Positions 10,340 to 20,792 of a DNA stretch of 64,000 nucleotides are shown here, one piece after another (the stretch's first letter is position 1; each line of letters opens with the position of its first letter). The translations under genes were made by a program, and so were the position numbers. The notes beneath the pieces were generated by a model. The model did no database searches. It was given only the letters and a program-made list of their open reading frames with translations, and was not told where the DNA came from. The stretch is taken from NCBI GenBank assembly GCA_017591395.1, contig WEDG01001475.1:1-64000 (forward strand). Direction: 5' to 3'. Source of the stretch: Schistocephalus solidus (Eukaryota; Platyhelminthes; Cestoda; Diphyllobothriidea; Diphyllobothriidae).

Positions 10340-11240
10340 GCGGTGTTCTGCCGCAGGTTTTTATGGAATCGCATGTGACCTAATAGGCCCATGCAATGTG
10401 TAAATATGCATGGGCAGTGCGGACAGTGGAGTCGGGTGTGGCGGGTGTATGTTGGTGCTCATAGCACTGATTCGCCGGTGACTGTGCCATCGATTCGCAA
10501 GTGACCAACCAAGCCGATGCGTGATGTGCATGTGCGGTTACAGTGAGGACAGTATAGGTCAGAAGTTGCTAAGTCTAGGGAGGGCTCAGCTGCTGGTACA
10601 TGTATTCACGCTCATTGTAGGATTGTGGGAAGTATTAATGGCTGTGGATTCCGCTTTTATGTGACCGAGCAGGCCCATGCGGTGAGTGAATTCGCATGAG
10701 CCATGAGGGTATTAGAGGCGGCAGGCTCTGCTGTGTGTTGGTGCTCTAGGCATTAGTTCGCCAGTCTCTATGTGATAGAGTCGCAAGTGACCGACCAGAC
10801 CAATATGTGAGGGGAATTTGCGATCGCAATGAGGACAGGTTAGTACCGAGTCCACATCGCTGGCACTGGGGGCGTTGGTGGTGTTGGAGATAGCAGCTGG
10901 CAGGTAGTCGGAGGTGGATACTGAGGTGGTGGGAGTGGGGCAAGTGGTGTTCGTCGCTGTGATCGGCGAACGGAATGGTGTAGGGAGGAAGGTGTCGGTG
11001 ATCATGGGCAGCGGGGCATTGATGAAATGGTCATCAGTGGTTGGATTGGTCGTCGTCGTGGGGTCTGATTCAGGTGTGTCAAAGGTTGATATTGTGGGAT
11101 TATTATTGCATTGAGTTTGTAGATGTCCACCGAGGCCGATTCGCTCGCGGAATATGCATAAGCATAGTTGGCACTTTGACAGGACTTGGGCATTAACAGT
11201 GGTGATCCCCGGTGCAGTTGCGATTTGGTTGGCTTCGTAT
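10340..11240 (-). pseudogene. LINE A C-terminal zinc-finger region
   Basis: After the RT tail, the minus strand encodes a series of C2H2-type fingers. The first (about 11,180-11,110) ends ERIGLGGHLQTQC, a C2HC variant. A Ser/Thr/Pro-rich linker (TFDTPESDPTTTTNPTTDDH) follows, then CPHCDRKFPSHIGLVGHLRL around 10,830-10,775. Beyond a stop the remains continue as CPHCNRTCTSRIGLVGHLRI and CPHCPCIFTHCMGLLGHMRF to about 10,340. Linkers between fingers resemble ETGELMPRAPTHS rather than the TGEKP of host zinc-finger factors. The fingers probably bind element RNA or target DNA; that is inference. Confidence 0.75.
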
Positions 11241-12697
11241 ATTGCTGTACCAGTTTCAAGGATCTTCTCCATGCCAGTCTGTCCTGGACGACGTCCTCCC
11301 AGGTTGCCGGGATGATTTGCAGTTGCTTCAGAGATTTCTTCAAAAAGTCCTGGTAGCGTCGTTTTTGACCTTCCTTGTCCGCGAGCACCCGTAGTGACAT
11401 CTCCGTAGAAAATTCGTTTCGGTGGTCGCTCTTCATCCAATCTAACGAGGTGGCCACTCCATTGCATTTTCACTTGCCTTAGCATGGCGTGGATGCTGAG
11501 GATTCCGGTCCGCTTCAGGACTTCCATGTCCGGGATCCTGGCTTGCCATCTCAGCTTCGGTATTCTGCGGAGGCAGCTGAGATGTAAGTGATCCAGCTTC
11601 CTGGCTTGGTTCGAGTGGACGGTCTAGGTCTCCGCTCTGTAAAAGCGTGTCGTCAAGACGACGGCCTTGTACATCTTCAGTTTGGTGTTCAAGTGAATAC
11701 CGTTGTGATTCCACATGGAGGCCTGCAGCCGGTCGAAAGGCCTGACTGGTTTTAAAGATCTGATGAGCTACCTCGTCATCGATTCTCGTGTTGCGTGATA
11801 GCGTGCTTCCAAGATAAGCAAAGCTTTCCACGTTGTTGAGTTGAGCACCGTTGACATTGATTCGAGGAGCATTGTATTCCGCGCTGGGTGGCGGTTTGTG
11901 CATGACCACCATTTTTGGCTGCACTGATCGTTACTTCAAAATTGGCGCAGCCTGCTGCGTAGAGGTCCATGCTCCTTTGCACGTCCTCCTCCGTCACGGT
12001 GTTAAGGGCGCAGTCGTCCGCGAAGAGCAAGTCATAGACTTTATTCGTAGATACAAGCATTGGGGCACACGCCAACTCTTGCAGAGGTGCCGTCCCTTCT
12101 GTAGGTGATGCGGATCCCAGGGTGCTCATCAGGGTAGGCATAAATCAGCGTAGTAGATAACATGAGACTGAGGAGGGTGGGGGCCAGTACGCAGTCCCTG
12201 CTTCACTCCGTTGGTCACTGCGAATGCTTCGGATACCGTCCCGTTGTCAGTGAAGCGCGCCATCATCCCGTCCTGAATCTGATGCACCATGCGCGTGAAA
12301 CACTGAGGACAGCCGAACTTCTGCATGATTTTTCACATTCCGTCGCGAGTCACCGAGTCAAATGCTTTCGTCAAGTCCACGAAGGTAGTGTAGAGGTGGG
12401 TTCACATCTCCTGGCACTTCTCCTGTAGCTGGTGAGTGGCGAAAATCATGTCCGTTGTTCCGCGGTGTCGTCGGAAGCCACATTGGCTTTCCAGGAGCAG
12501 TCCCTGCTCTAGGTTACCGTTCTGACAATTGAGAAGGATACGGCCGAATATTTTCCCGGCGATGGTGAGCAACGAAAATCCTCTATGGTAATCACAGAGT
12601 TACCCGTTCCCCTTCTGCTTGTAGAGATGGACGATGGCCGTGTCTTTTAAATCTTGAGGAACTTGGCCTTGGCACTACAGCTCGTGGAATTGTGTTT
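11240..12697 (-). pseudogene. LINE A reverse transcriptase
   Basis: Minus-strand RT spread over several frames. It starts at CQGQVPQDLKDTAIVHLYKQ (12,680 downward), then a region matching GISLLNIVGKIF of other copies, a thumb-side motif MQKFGCPQCFTRMVHQIQDG (12,326 downward) and the catalytic LLFADDCALNTVTEEDVQ (FADD at about 12,013-12,024). Next are LNNVESFAYLGSTLSRNTRI and the post-RT region [20 protein letters not shown] leading into the zinc-finger tail. At least three frameshifts or stops separate these blocks. The enzyme would carry out target-primed reverse transcription; this copy is dead. Confidence 0.8.
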
Positions 12698-13308
12698 AAA
12701 GTTCTGCCATCTACCGAGGCCCACAGTGTTTGTACAATAGCTGACTTTACTCATGAAATCTTATGGATTTACCGAAGTGGTGACTTTTTAGACATTCTTT
12801 CTAATGCAGATGGCCTTCTGAGTTATATTGGTAGACTCACTCAAACAGGAAAACTCGCTGCCGAGAAAAATGAACAGCCACAACAAAAGCCGTGAAAATA
12901 TATGCCTATAAATAGTTAAAAAACCGTCTATAGTAAGTTACATTTTTAAAAAGCGCTTTAATTAGATGTTTCGCTGTCGAATGTCTGCGTACTGAACGTT
13001 TTTCCAAAATGAGGTCAAGGAAAACTGGGAACGATTGACCGGTTTTTCGAATTTGCTGAAAAGAAGGGAAACAATTTTTACGCTGAAAATTAAAGATCTC
13101 ACTTCTCCTTTTCTATTGGAGCGTTTTTCGATACATTTTCTTACTTCTCAGTTCAGTTCTAAGCTTTTAAACGCACAAGAGAGTGGGTGAAAATATACTA
13201 AGAATTTGCGATAAAATGTTAATCTTCTATCCCTCCCGTTTCAAGTTTCCTGATTCATTTATAGTTAACTGCAGACCGAAATTTTAGTGACAGGCTTTGC
13301 GTACGCCA
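12698..13308 (+). repeat. AT-rich dispersed repeat R1, copy 1
   Basis: About 610 bp of AT-rich DNA inside LINE A. It matches the reverse complement of 18,605-19,250 at roughly 75% by eye. Shared anchors include GTAGACTCA, AACTCGCTGCC, AAATATATGCCTA, TTTTTCGATA, TTCTAAGCTTT, TCATTTATAGT and CAGACCGAAATT. Both copies end at nearly the same point (GGCTTTGCGTACG here). A 67-codon frame at 12,692-12,895 lies partly in it but is not clearly preserved in the other copy. Confidence 0.75.
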
Positions 13309-14240
13309 TGACGGCTGCTTTGGTGGCGTCAGTCCGAAGGTCCATGTAGGCTTTGTGTAGCCCATTCTTCTCCGCGAGTAAGTTGCTGATGTCGGCGTCA
13401 TTGTCGTCAAACCAGTCCTGGTGTCGACGGCGTCTGCGTCCGAGGAGTTCGAAGGTGGTGGACTAGATGACGTTCCACAGTTGACAATATCGTGTCTTTA
13501 TGGTGGCGTTACCATCTGGAGCATGCAAGTCCTCCAGTTTGTGGGTTATTTGATCGCTGAAATCAAAATAAAGAGCAGTCAAATTTAACAAAAAGTAATT
13601 AACTTACCTGGTGGTCACTTACCTAGAGGCCTTCGTCAAGGTTGAAGTCGGAGACTCATCTTGGAGATGACGAGGTGGTAAACCATCCAGCCATTGGCAT
13701 CGCGGATCACCTTGGTTACCAGCACGTCCTGTCGGTCTCGCCTTCGGACGAAAATACAGTCCAGCAGCTTTCAGCGCCACGACCGGGGTTGCATCCACGC
13801 GGCATTCACCCGCGTCGGAAGGCGAAAGAATGTGTTAGTCAGCAGTAGACAGTGTTCCGCACAGATTTGCAGATGAAGGCGGCCACCGAGACCGTGTGGA
13901 CCCAGCACTAGATCCCGATGCAGGCGTTTAATTTGCCAAGGAGAATCAACTTGTTCACCTTTGGCAGAGTCGCTGAGGATGGTGGTGAACTTTACTCCCC
14001 GAAGAGGCAGGTGGAGGCTCATCAGGCGATCATTGATACACTGCGGTAGACATGGCATTCGTCCCACGATGTCGCTCCGGACGGTAAAGGCGACACCAGC
14101 GTCGCGTCGCTTTGCCTTTGGCCGGCCGCTCCAGAAGAAGGTGTCGTTGGCACCTACCTCATCCAGCTGAGCCTGTTCGAAAAAATCTGGTCTTGCTGAG
14201 AGCAGCAATATCCACCTTGTAGCGCGCCAGATCCCGAGTG
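13309..14240 (-). pseudogene. LINE A APE endonuclease and linker
   Basis: Apurinic-endonuclease-like domain. The longest frame (14,208-13,771) holds the block [20 protein letters not shown], then LMSLHLPLRGVKF and LGPHGLGGRLHLQICAEHCL, all seen again in LINE D. After degenerate sequence the linker RRRRRHQDWFDDNDADI appears on the minus strand near 13,440-13,390 and runs to about 13,309, where homology to LINE stops and repeat R1 begins. The domain would nick target DNA to prime reverse transcription. Several stops make it a pseudogene. Confidence 0.75.
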
Positions 14241-14905
14241 ACTAGCGCCGTCCTCCATTCCAGCCGGTTTCTACTAGGATTGTCTAAAAGGGAACAAACA
14301 TTCCAGGCTGCTAGTGCGAGCGGACTCACCCGAGCAGCCTGGAGGGTACAGCGAGGGGGATGGGGACGGGGGTATTGTTGTTTGTTTGAGTTTTACGACC
14401 GCGTATTTTGTGATCTGCGAGCCGCGGCCGGCTGCAGAAGACGTGACACCCAGCATTTGTTTAGGGAACCTTTTCTAGCCCCTTCCTCCGTGAGGAGGCA
14501 ATAAGTGCTGTCCCTAAATAGGGCTGCTGAGACATCCCCGACGGCTGCCAAACTCCACTAGGGGTCACGGTTTCGTTTTAGTAGGAGAACGACCAAAGTT
14601 AACCTGGGCCGTCTACGGGGTTACTGTTGCACCCACTGTAGGACTTTTTGAGATGGTGGGAGTTGGGAAGTTCGGGAGTCAGACATACCGGGTGCGTAGA
14701 CACACACAGCACCGGGGACCCCACCTGGTTTAGTCCACCAGTCGTGACGTTTTTCCAGAGTGTGGCCGCTGGGAAGAGCCCAGCTTCGAGGAGCCACAGG
14801 TGAGAGTTGGGCACCAGCTAGAGGCGGCCACAGGAGCATTCACCACCTGCGCGAGACAAATGGAGTGACCAACTGCTATCTGTGTGGTGCTCCCCCTAAC
14901 TACTA

Positions 14906-15227
14906 TCCCTACACTTCAAGTCCTCTACAGATACCTTGACAATCGTGTGCTTCCTAAAAGCTTGTCTTACAAGTGACCGGGGAACACTAGTCTGGTGAAA
15001 CGGTGGGTGACACAACATAGCAGAAGAATGATTCGGGCGCTCCTCCAAGACTGTCATCTTCGATTGCGCAAATACAACGTGGTTTTGAGCCAAACGGTTA
15101 CACAGTGCGCCAAACTAATGGGCTAGGACAGCGTTAGGCTGCTATAGCAGGTGGTTTATAAACGGGTCAGAAACCTGCGAACAACAAGAGATATGGATCG
15201 GCGGATAAGCTGCGAAATATAAATCAC
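14906..15227. other. Unassigned interval
   Basis: About 320 bp between the LINE A 5' end and a PLE fragment. No recognisable coding or repeat content. The last 40 bp (ATCTGAGGAAGAGAACGAAG) look like a PLE leader and may belong to the next element. Confidence 0.5.
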
Positions 15228-15777
15228 TCATCTGAGGAAGAGAACGAAGTCCTCGTTTAAAATATGTCCTCCAAACAGCTGTCGCCTACACAGTTGAAAG
15301 TTCTTTGTCATATAGCTTGCTTCAAAATCACAGACGCCAATTCAGTCAAGCTCGTGGCAATTCTTGAGTCGATTCTCAAACAAACCACGGAATCCGACGA
15401 AACAAAGCACTTCATTCGGCAGCAAATAACCTCCTTGGCGATGACGCACAAATCACGTGCAATCATTACCAGAGCAGAACAGAGTGCTCTCAAGACAGAG
15501 GGCTGACACCAGCATCCTGATTCTGCCAGCAGACAATAGAAGATCCACATTTGTGCTGAATAAGATCGACTACATCCAGAAGGTCCAGAAGGACCGAAAA
15601 GTGTACCTCCGGTGTGACGATGAACCCATGAGGGTGCTTGTCACAGAACTCAACAAGACATTCTCCGGCATGCAAAAGAACTGTGCAATTAGTAAGTCGG
15701 TAAGACTGGTCATTAACACAACAGACGCCGCCACAGTAAGGTTCTACGGAATACCGAACGGCCAATGGTGTCAGTGA
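15228..15777 (+). pseudogene. PLE fragment, N-terminal RT region (family D)
   Basis: Plus-strand N-terminal part of a third PLE type. The first frame (15,264-15,506) gives MSSKQLSPTQLKVL and a helical N-terminal region. A shifted frame from 15,457 gives the PLE RT block TSILILPADNRRSTFVLNKI followed by DYIQKVQKDRKVYL and, after a gap, RFYGIPNG, the start of the GLPKVHK block. The element is broken off there and SINE sequence follows. The leader CTGAGGA...TCCTCG resembles a decayed hammerhead. Confidence 0.7.
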
Positions 15778-15779
15778 GT

Positions 15780-16098
15780 GGTGCACCGATCGGTGAGCGC
15801 CTACTTACCATAGTTAAAATTCCCGAACGAAACTGGCAAGACAACGAGCTGATGGCGCAGTGGGTAGAGCATTAGACTTCTAACCAACAGGTCGCGAGTT
15901 TGAGCCTCGGGCATCGCAGAGCCTGGAGTTGGTTATGGCTGCCTGATGACGACTAACATGCCATAAATGGCCATTCCGGTTTTCCTAATCGTTGTCAGTC
16001 AGGTAATTCTACTTATGTCATTAGCCACCCTGCGATTGCTGGTGGGGCTGGAGAGTGAGCCCCAAGACACAAAATGGTGAGTAAGTCCTCTAACCTAT
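15780..16098 (+). mobile_element. tRNA-derived SINE
   Basis: Head at about 15,848-15,915: GATGGCGCAGTGGGTAGAGC (box A), ACTTCTAACC (anticodon-loop-like, TCT) and GGTCGCGAGTTTGAGCC (box B). The body follows (GATGACGACTAACATGCCAT, then GGCCATTCCGG), and a tail including GGAGAGTGAGCCCCAAGACA. It ends at (TA)n. It is probably derived from an arginine tRNA, judging only by the anticodon-like triplet. Confidence 0.75.
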
Positions 16099-16112
16099 AT
16101 ATATATATATAT
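16099..16112. repeat. (TA)n microsatellite
   Basis: Short TA run separating the SINE tail from the inverted end of the next PLE. Confidence 0.9.
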
Positions 16113-16490
16113 TTCGAAGTAAAGAAGTTCTTTGGGAAACAATGAGTAACTTTATTATGTAAATTTTCGACGTTGGTTCCCCAGGTCGTCGTCAGACTTG
16201 TGGTAAATGTGCAAAAAACAGTTAAAATTTAAAACGTCGGAAGAAAGTCCAGATATTTCGAATCCGAAAGATTGCATTTTAATCCCTTGGAAAGTACTTG
16301 TTCTTCAGTTATTGTAAGGTTACTTGAGGACAGATTTATTACACCTTTTGAGCAATTCGGGTTTGAGTTAGATTGTTTGGAAATGGCCATCCATTTCTTG
16401 TCTAAAATTCCTCTCTTCTTCTGCCATTCGATGTTGGACACTCAGTTAATGGTCTCATTTAGGGATTCAAATATGTGTGAAGGAAGTTCA
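16113..16490 (-). mobile_element. Inverted, internally deleted PLE copy
   Basis: Minus-strand partner of the PLE at 16,490-18,592. Reading from 16,490 down it holds an N-terminal coding piece (NLTITEEQVLSKGLKCNLSD, then SKYLDFL) that jumps at about 16,235 to the element's 3' end (TTTTAACTGTTTTTTGCAC, CAAGTCTGACGACGACCTGG). RT and endonuclease are absent. The terminal stretch at about 16,118-16,235 is an inverted copy of about 18,465-18,590. Confidence 0.8.
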
Positions 16491-17946
16491 TCTCTGCAGA
16501 AACCTTACAATAACTGAAGAACAAGTACTTTCCAGGGGATTAAAATGCAATCTTTCGGATTCGAAATACCTGGACTTTCTTGCAAACTTGGAGTCCATTA
16601 TATCAGCGGAAACTCTTACAGAAGATGAACGTTTCACAATTCTAAATAACACTGTACATGCTTTAAAGAACCGAAATCCATTTTCAGTACTATCAAACGA
16701 AGAAAAAAAAGCCCTAAAATCTCTCAAAACAGACAAAAACATCGTAATCCTTCCTGCGGACAAACGAGGTTCAACAGCTTTTTTGGACAAAGCAGACTAC
16801 GATAAAAAGATGCTGTCATTGTTACAAGATAGGTAAACCTATAAACCTCTTAACGCAGATCCCACTAAAACGCAGAATTCATCAATTGAAAAAGTACTTA
16901 AAAATCTTCCAGGAAAGAAGCAAATATCAGGAGATATTGCCAAATCCTTGAGACAAACTGAACCGACCATAGCTAAGATCTATGGACTACCTAAGGTTCA
17001 CAAGCCAGAGGTGCCACTGCGACCGATAGTATCGTTAATCAGTGCACCCAATCATAAGATTTCTAAGTGGCTTTTCCGCAAATTACACCCATTGACAAAG
17101 AATTGTGAAACATCCATTGACAATTCCTTAGGGTTTCTGGACAAATTACGAAGACTCAACATTGCAGCAGATGAAATAATGGTGTCTTTCGATGTTGTTT
17201 CTCTCTTCACATCCATACCATGAGATCTTGCAAGGCAATACACAGAAGAATTACTCCACGCTTATGACATGGATATTCTTACATCTGCCTTGCTTGAACT
17301 CTTGGACTTATGCTTAGAAACAAATTTTTCATTCTCACAAGAGTTCTATCAACAGCAAAAGGGAGCCCCTATGGGCTCACCCATCTCTGGCTTCCTAGCG
17401 GAAGTAACAATGCAAAAATTAGAAGCTACTGCCCTACCACTGGTTAACCCCAAGTTATGGGTACGCTACGTTGATGACACGTGTGTCATCGTTAAAAGGG
17501 AACGACTGGAAACACTGCACAATATTATTAATTCGACGATACTTGGAATAACCTTTACGCTCGAAAAAGAAATTGACAACCAACTCCCTTTTCTTGACGT
17601 CCTCGTACAGCGAAAGACTGACGGTAGCTTTGAAACATCATTTTACCGCAAAGAGGCTAATGCGGATGTTATCCTACATTATGAGAGCAACCACCCTGTC
17701 GCTCACTAACGAAGCGTGGTCAACACACTCATCAACCGAGAAAAAACCCACTGTTCTACCAAGGAACTTTATCAAATTGAACTCACTTATCTATTCTACC
17801 TGTTTTCCAGCAACGGTTACTCTAGAGATTTTGTACGTAGGTGCATGCGACATCAAGAATTAAAAAGAAAAAAGAAGAAAGATAAGGAACTAGATTGTTC
17901 CGATCATGCGCCCACAATAAAAAAACTGGCGAACACTTCCATACAT
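16477..17946 (+). pseudogene. PLE copy 3 reverse transcriptase
   Basis: A single frame carries the protein but is cut by stops near 16,834, 17,221, 17,707 and 17,947. RT blocks in order: NIVILPADKRGSTAFLDKAD, KIYGLPKVHKPEVPLRPIVS, MVSFDVVSLFTSIP, KGAPMGSPISGFLAEVTMQK, the catalytic WVRYVDDTCVIVK, and QLPFLDVLV. The post-RT region includes YLFYLFSSNGYSRDFVRRCM and a Lys-rich stretch. Protein-level differences from copy 1 place it in a different PLE family. Few lesions and no large internal loss suggest it is younger than the other PLE copies. Confidence 0.85.
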
Positions 17947-18059
17947 TAAGAACGTGTCTGAACTCGTTGAAAGACACCTGCGGAAAGCACCAAATTTACG
18001 TGGCGCACAAACCCACGACTACAATTCGAAACCAGCTTGTTCACCCTAAGGATAGGGTT

Positions 18060-18394
18060 GGCTATTTAGATAAAAAAAGAAGCCGTTTACAAAAATCCCA
18101 TGTAACAGTTGTAATGTTGTGTATTGCGGCCAAACAGGAAAATCAGTCTCTACTCGCCTACACGAGAATCAGTTGGCTGTCAAGAGACGAGACCACCTGT
18201 CTCAAGTTGCCGTGCATACACCAGAAACTGGGCATAAATTTGCATGGGATAAAACGCGTATTGTTGGCTTCTGCCCATCGAAGAGAGGCCGGGAATTCTT
18301 AGAAGCCATTCATTCTGATGACTCGTGCATTAATCGGCACATCGAATTGGATGCCGTGTACAATAATCTCAAAGACAAGTGGAAAAGGCGGTAG
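18060..18394 (+). pseudogene. PLE copy 3 GIY-YIG endonuclease
   Basis: In the +1 frame relative to the RT (a frameshift lies between 17,947 and 18,119). CNSCNVVYCGQTGKSVSTRL is followed by HENQLAVKRRDHLSQVAVH, with the HKFAWDKTRIVGF block and a final LKDKWKRR before the stop. The second signature reads YCG, close to the YIG consensus, and the conserved Arg and His-Glu positions are kept, so the fold is likely intact although the frame is not. Confidence 0.8.
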
Positions 18395-18502
18395 CCAATC
18401 ATATTGAGATGTTCATCAACAATGACAGCTATTGGCAGGACTGATTCAGCAATATCGATTTTCCGATGTTTTAAATTTTAACTGTTTTTTGCACATTTAC
18501 CA

Positions 18503-18547
18503 CAAGTCTGACGACGACCTGGGGAACCAACGTCGAAAATTTACATA
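18503..18547 (+). ncRNA. Hammerhead-like motif, PLE copy 3 3' end
   Basis: CTGACGA core at 18,508-18,514, then an interrupted stem II (CGAC..TGG / CCA..GTC), GAA at 18,535-18,537 and a minimal A-[AU]-U stem III. Stem I is only two base pairs (GU/AC) and the junction after the core is not standard. The same motif occurs inverted at about 16,160-16,205. It is homologous in layout to the motif at 6943-6987. Confidence 0.35.
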
Positions 18548-18604
18548 ATAAAGTAACTCATTGTTTCCCAAAGAACTTCTTTACTTCAAATTTTACTTTT
18601 TGGG

Positions 18605-19250
18605 ATGCCCGACGTACGCGAAGCCTGAAAAGACAATTTCGGTCTGCAAGAGACTATAAATGAATAAGCAAATTTAAAACGGAAGGGGCAGAAAATTCAC
18701 ATTTGATCGTTAATTCTAAGTTTATATTCGTTCTCTCTATTGTGTGTTTGAAAGCTTAGAACTAGACTTAGAAGTAAGCAAATATATCGAAAAATGCTTC
18801 AAGAGAAAGAGAAAAGTGTTCTTTAAATTTAAACAGAATTTGTATCCATACTTTCCAGTGAAGTCGAAAATTTGGTCGAACGGTCCCAGTTTTTTCTTGA
18901 TTTTCCTTTGACAAAATATTAATTACGCAGGAATTCGACAACGAAACGTCTTGCAAAAGCACTTTTTAAACAAATTACTTATTATAGGAAATATTTTAAC
19001 TAATATTAGGCATATATTTCCCCAGATTTTGTTGTGGATGTTGCTTTTTCATGGCAGCGAGTTATCATGTTTGTGTGAGTCTACAAATATGACCCAGACG
19101 GCCGTCTGCATTAAAATGAATGCCAAAAAGTTACTGCTTCGGTAAATGCTTTAAAGAAATATGTTATTTTGAATGTTTTACCAAACGGAATGTACATTTA
19201 TGGGCAGTCGAATGAAGACACTGAAAATCGTAAAGAATTCGCTTCATTTT
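18605..19250 (-). repeat. AT-rich dispersed repeat R1, copy 2
   Basis: Reverse-complement copy of 12,698-13,308. It starts at ATGCCCGACGTACGCGAAGC, directly downstream of PLE copy 3, and can be followed to about 19,145 with confidence and more weakly to about 19,250. The two copies have different flanks but a common end, as expected of a mobile element. Confidence 0.7.
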
Positions 19251-20180
<930 letters not shown>

Positions 20181-20403
20181 GCGTTCTCTTTGCGGTTTTT
20201 GATATATTGACTCCAGATAATAATCGGGGAAATAATTTCTGAAATTATTAAGTGCAGGACATGGAGTTAGGTGATTCGGACATGACTTTTTAGGGTCAGA
20301 CCCGAAATTTCAATGAACATTTGGGTCGAAGACAATCAACCACTGTGGAATAACCACGTAATGCCCATTCTAAAAACAAGTAGTACTAAAAGTAGTATGA
20401 ATC
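20181..20403. other. Body between hammerhead units
   Basis: About 225 bp joining the two hammerhead units, non-coding by eye. If the locus is a dimer of a small circular-RNA retroelement, this plus the flanking repeat forms one 354-nt monomer. Confidence 0.5.
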
Positions 20404-20521
20404 TTATATGGCAAAGACTTTATGCCGTACTTCCGACATAGGTACTAGCCAAAAGCCCAGACACGTGTTTCGCCGATGTTTGTGCTGCTGCGTGACACAG
20501 CAACGAGGGGTTCGGCTCCTC
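20404..20521 (-). mobile_element. Hammerhead unit copy 2, broken in core
   Basis: Second copy with stem III ACACGUGU (20,461-20,468), GAA (20,469-20,471), stem II GCC/GGC (20,514-20,516 and 20,472-20,474), and the UGGG stem I strand at 20,456-20,459. At about 20,522 the sequence switches to SINE: the CU of the CUGAGGA core and the other stem I strand are lost, so this copy cannot cleave. Confidence 0.8.
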
Positions 20522-20728
20522 CTCGGTGTGCCACACTTAGGATTGGGTATGACTGGCTGATGACGGCTAATAAGCAAGAAATGGTCATTCAGGTCTCCCT
20601 TATCTTTGTCGGTTCCATTTCATCATATGCTACACGTCGCTATGCAACCGCCTGCGAGGGCTCTAGTCTGAGCTCCAGGGCACAACGAAACATACATGTT
20701 CCTTAAGCAGATCGGTGAGCCCCAAACT

Positions 20729-20731
<3 letters not shown>
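20522..20731 (+). mobile_element. SINE body without tRNA head
   Basis: From CCTCGGTGTGCCACACTTAG through ATGACTGGCTGATGACGGCT, CTTATCTTTGTCGGTT and ATACATGTTCCTTAAGC to GGTGAGCCCC, the same unit as in the 1.7-3.3 kb array but in plus orientation. The box A half of the head is replaced by the hammerhead unit. It ends in (TA)n. Confidence 0.8.

Positions 20732-20790
<59 letters not shown>
20732..20790. repeat. (TA)n microsatellite
   Basis: About 59 bp of TA between the SINE tail and the 3' end of the next PLE. Confidence 0.95.

Positions 20791-20792
<2 letters not shown>

Larger units (their letters stand above)
9568..14905 (-). mobile_element. Zinc-finger LINE A, near full length
   Basis: APE-type non-LTR retrotransposon on the minus strand. 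In element order: 5'UTR (14,905-14,250), APE endonuclease, a linker, a gap where AT-rich repeat R1 replaces about 0.47 kb of LINE, reverse transcriptase, a zinc-finger tail and 3'UTR (10,340-9,568). The 5' end aligns with that of LINE D near 60,450 (CACTCCATTTGTCTC versus CACCCCATCTCTCTC, then GGTGGTGAATGCTCCTGTG). The true 3' terminus is missing because the 3'UTR joins truncated PLE copy 2. Stops and frameshifts occur throughout. Clade assignment (RTE-like or other) is not settled by eye. Confidence 0.8.
16490..18592 (+). mobile_element. PLE copy 3
   Basis: Plus-strand Penelope-like element with a recognisable RT and GIY-YIG endonuclease, ending in a 3' region with a hammerhead-like motif at 18,503-18,547. 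It stands head to head with the deleted copy at 16,113-16,490. Beyond its 3' end is repeat R1 in minus orientation. Confidence 0.85.

Noticed and set aside
10712..11527. Host zinc-finger transcription-factor gene (also at 38 kb)
   Set aside because: The fingers continue the RT tail of a LINE in the same order in several copies and lack TGEKP linkers.
15228..15265. Active hammerhead in the family D PLE leader
   Set aside because: CTGAGGA and a stem (AACGA/TCGTT) are present, but the GAA core is missing (TAAAATATGTC); only a decayed relic is possible.
15848..15915. Possible tRNA-Arg(TCT) gene
   Set aside because: Box A and box B are good, but the acceptor stem does not pair and the sequence runs straight into the SINE body shared with other copies.
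16113..18592. The inverted ends as TIRs of a DNA transposon
   Set aside because: The inside is a PLE reverse transcriptase and the ends are PLE 3' termini.
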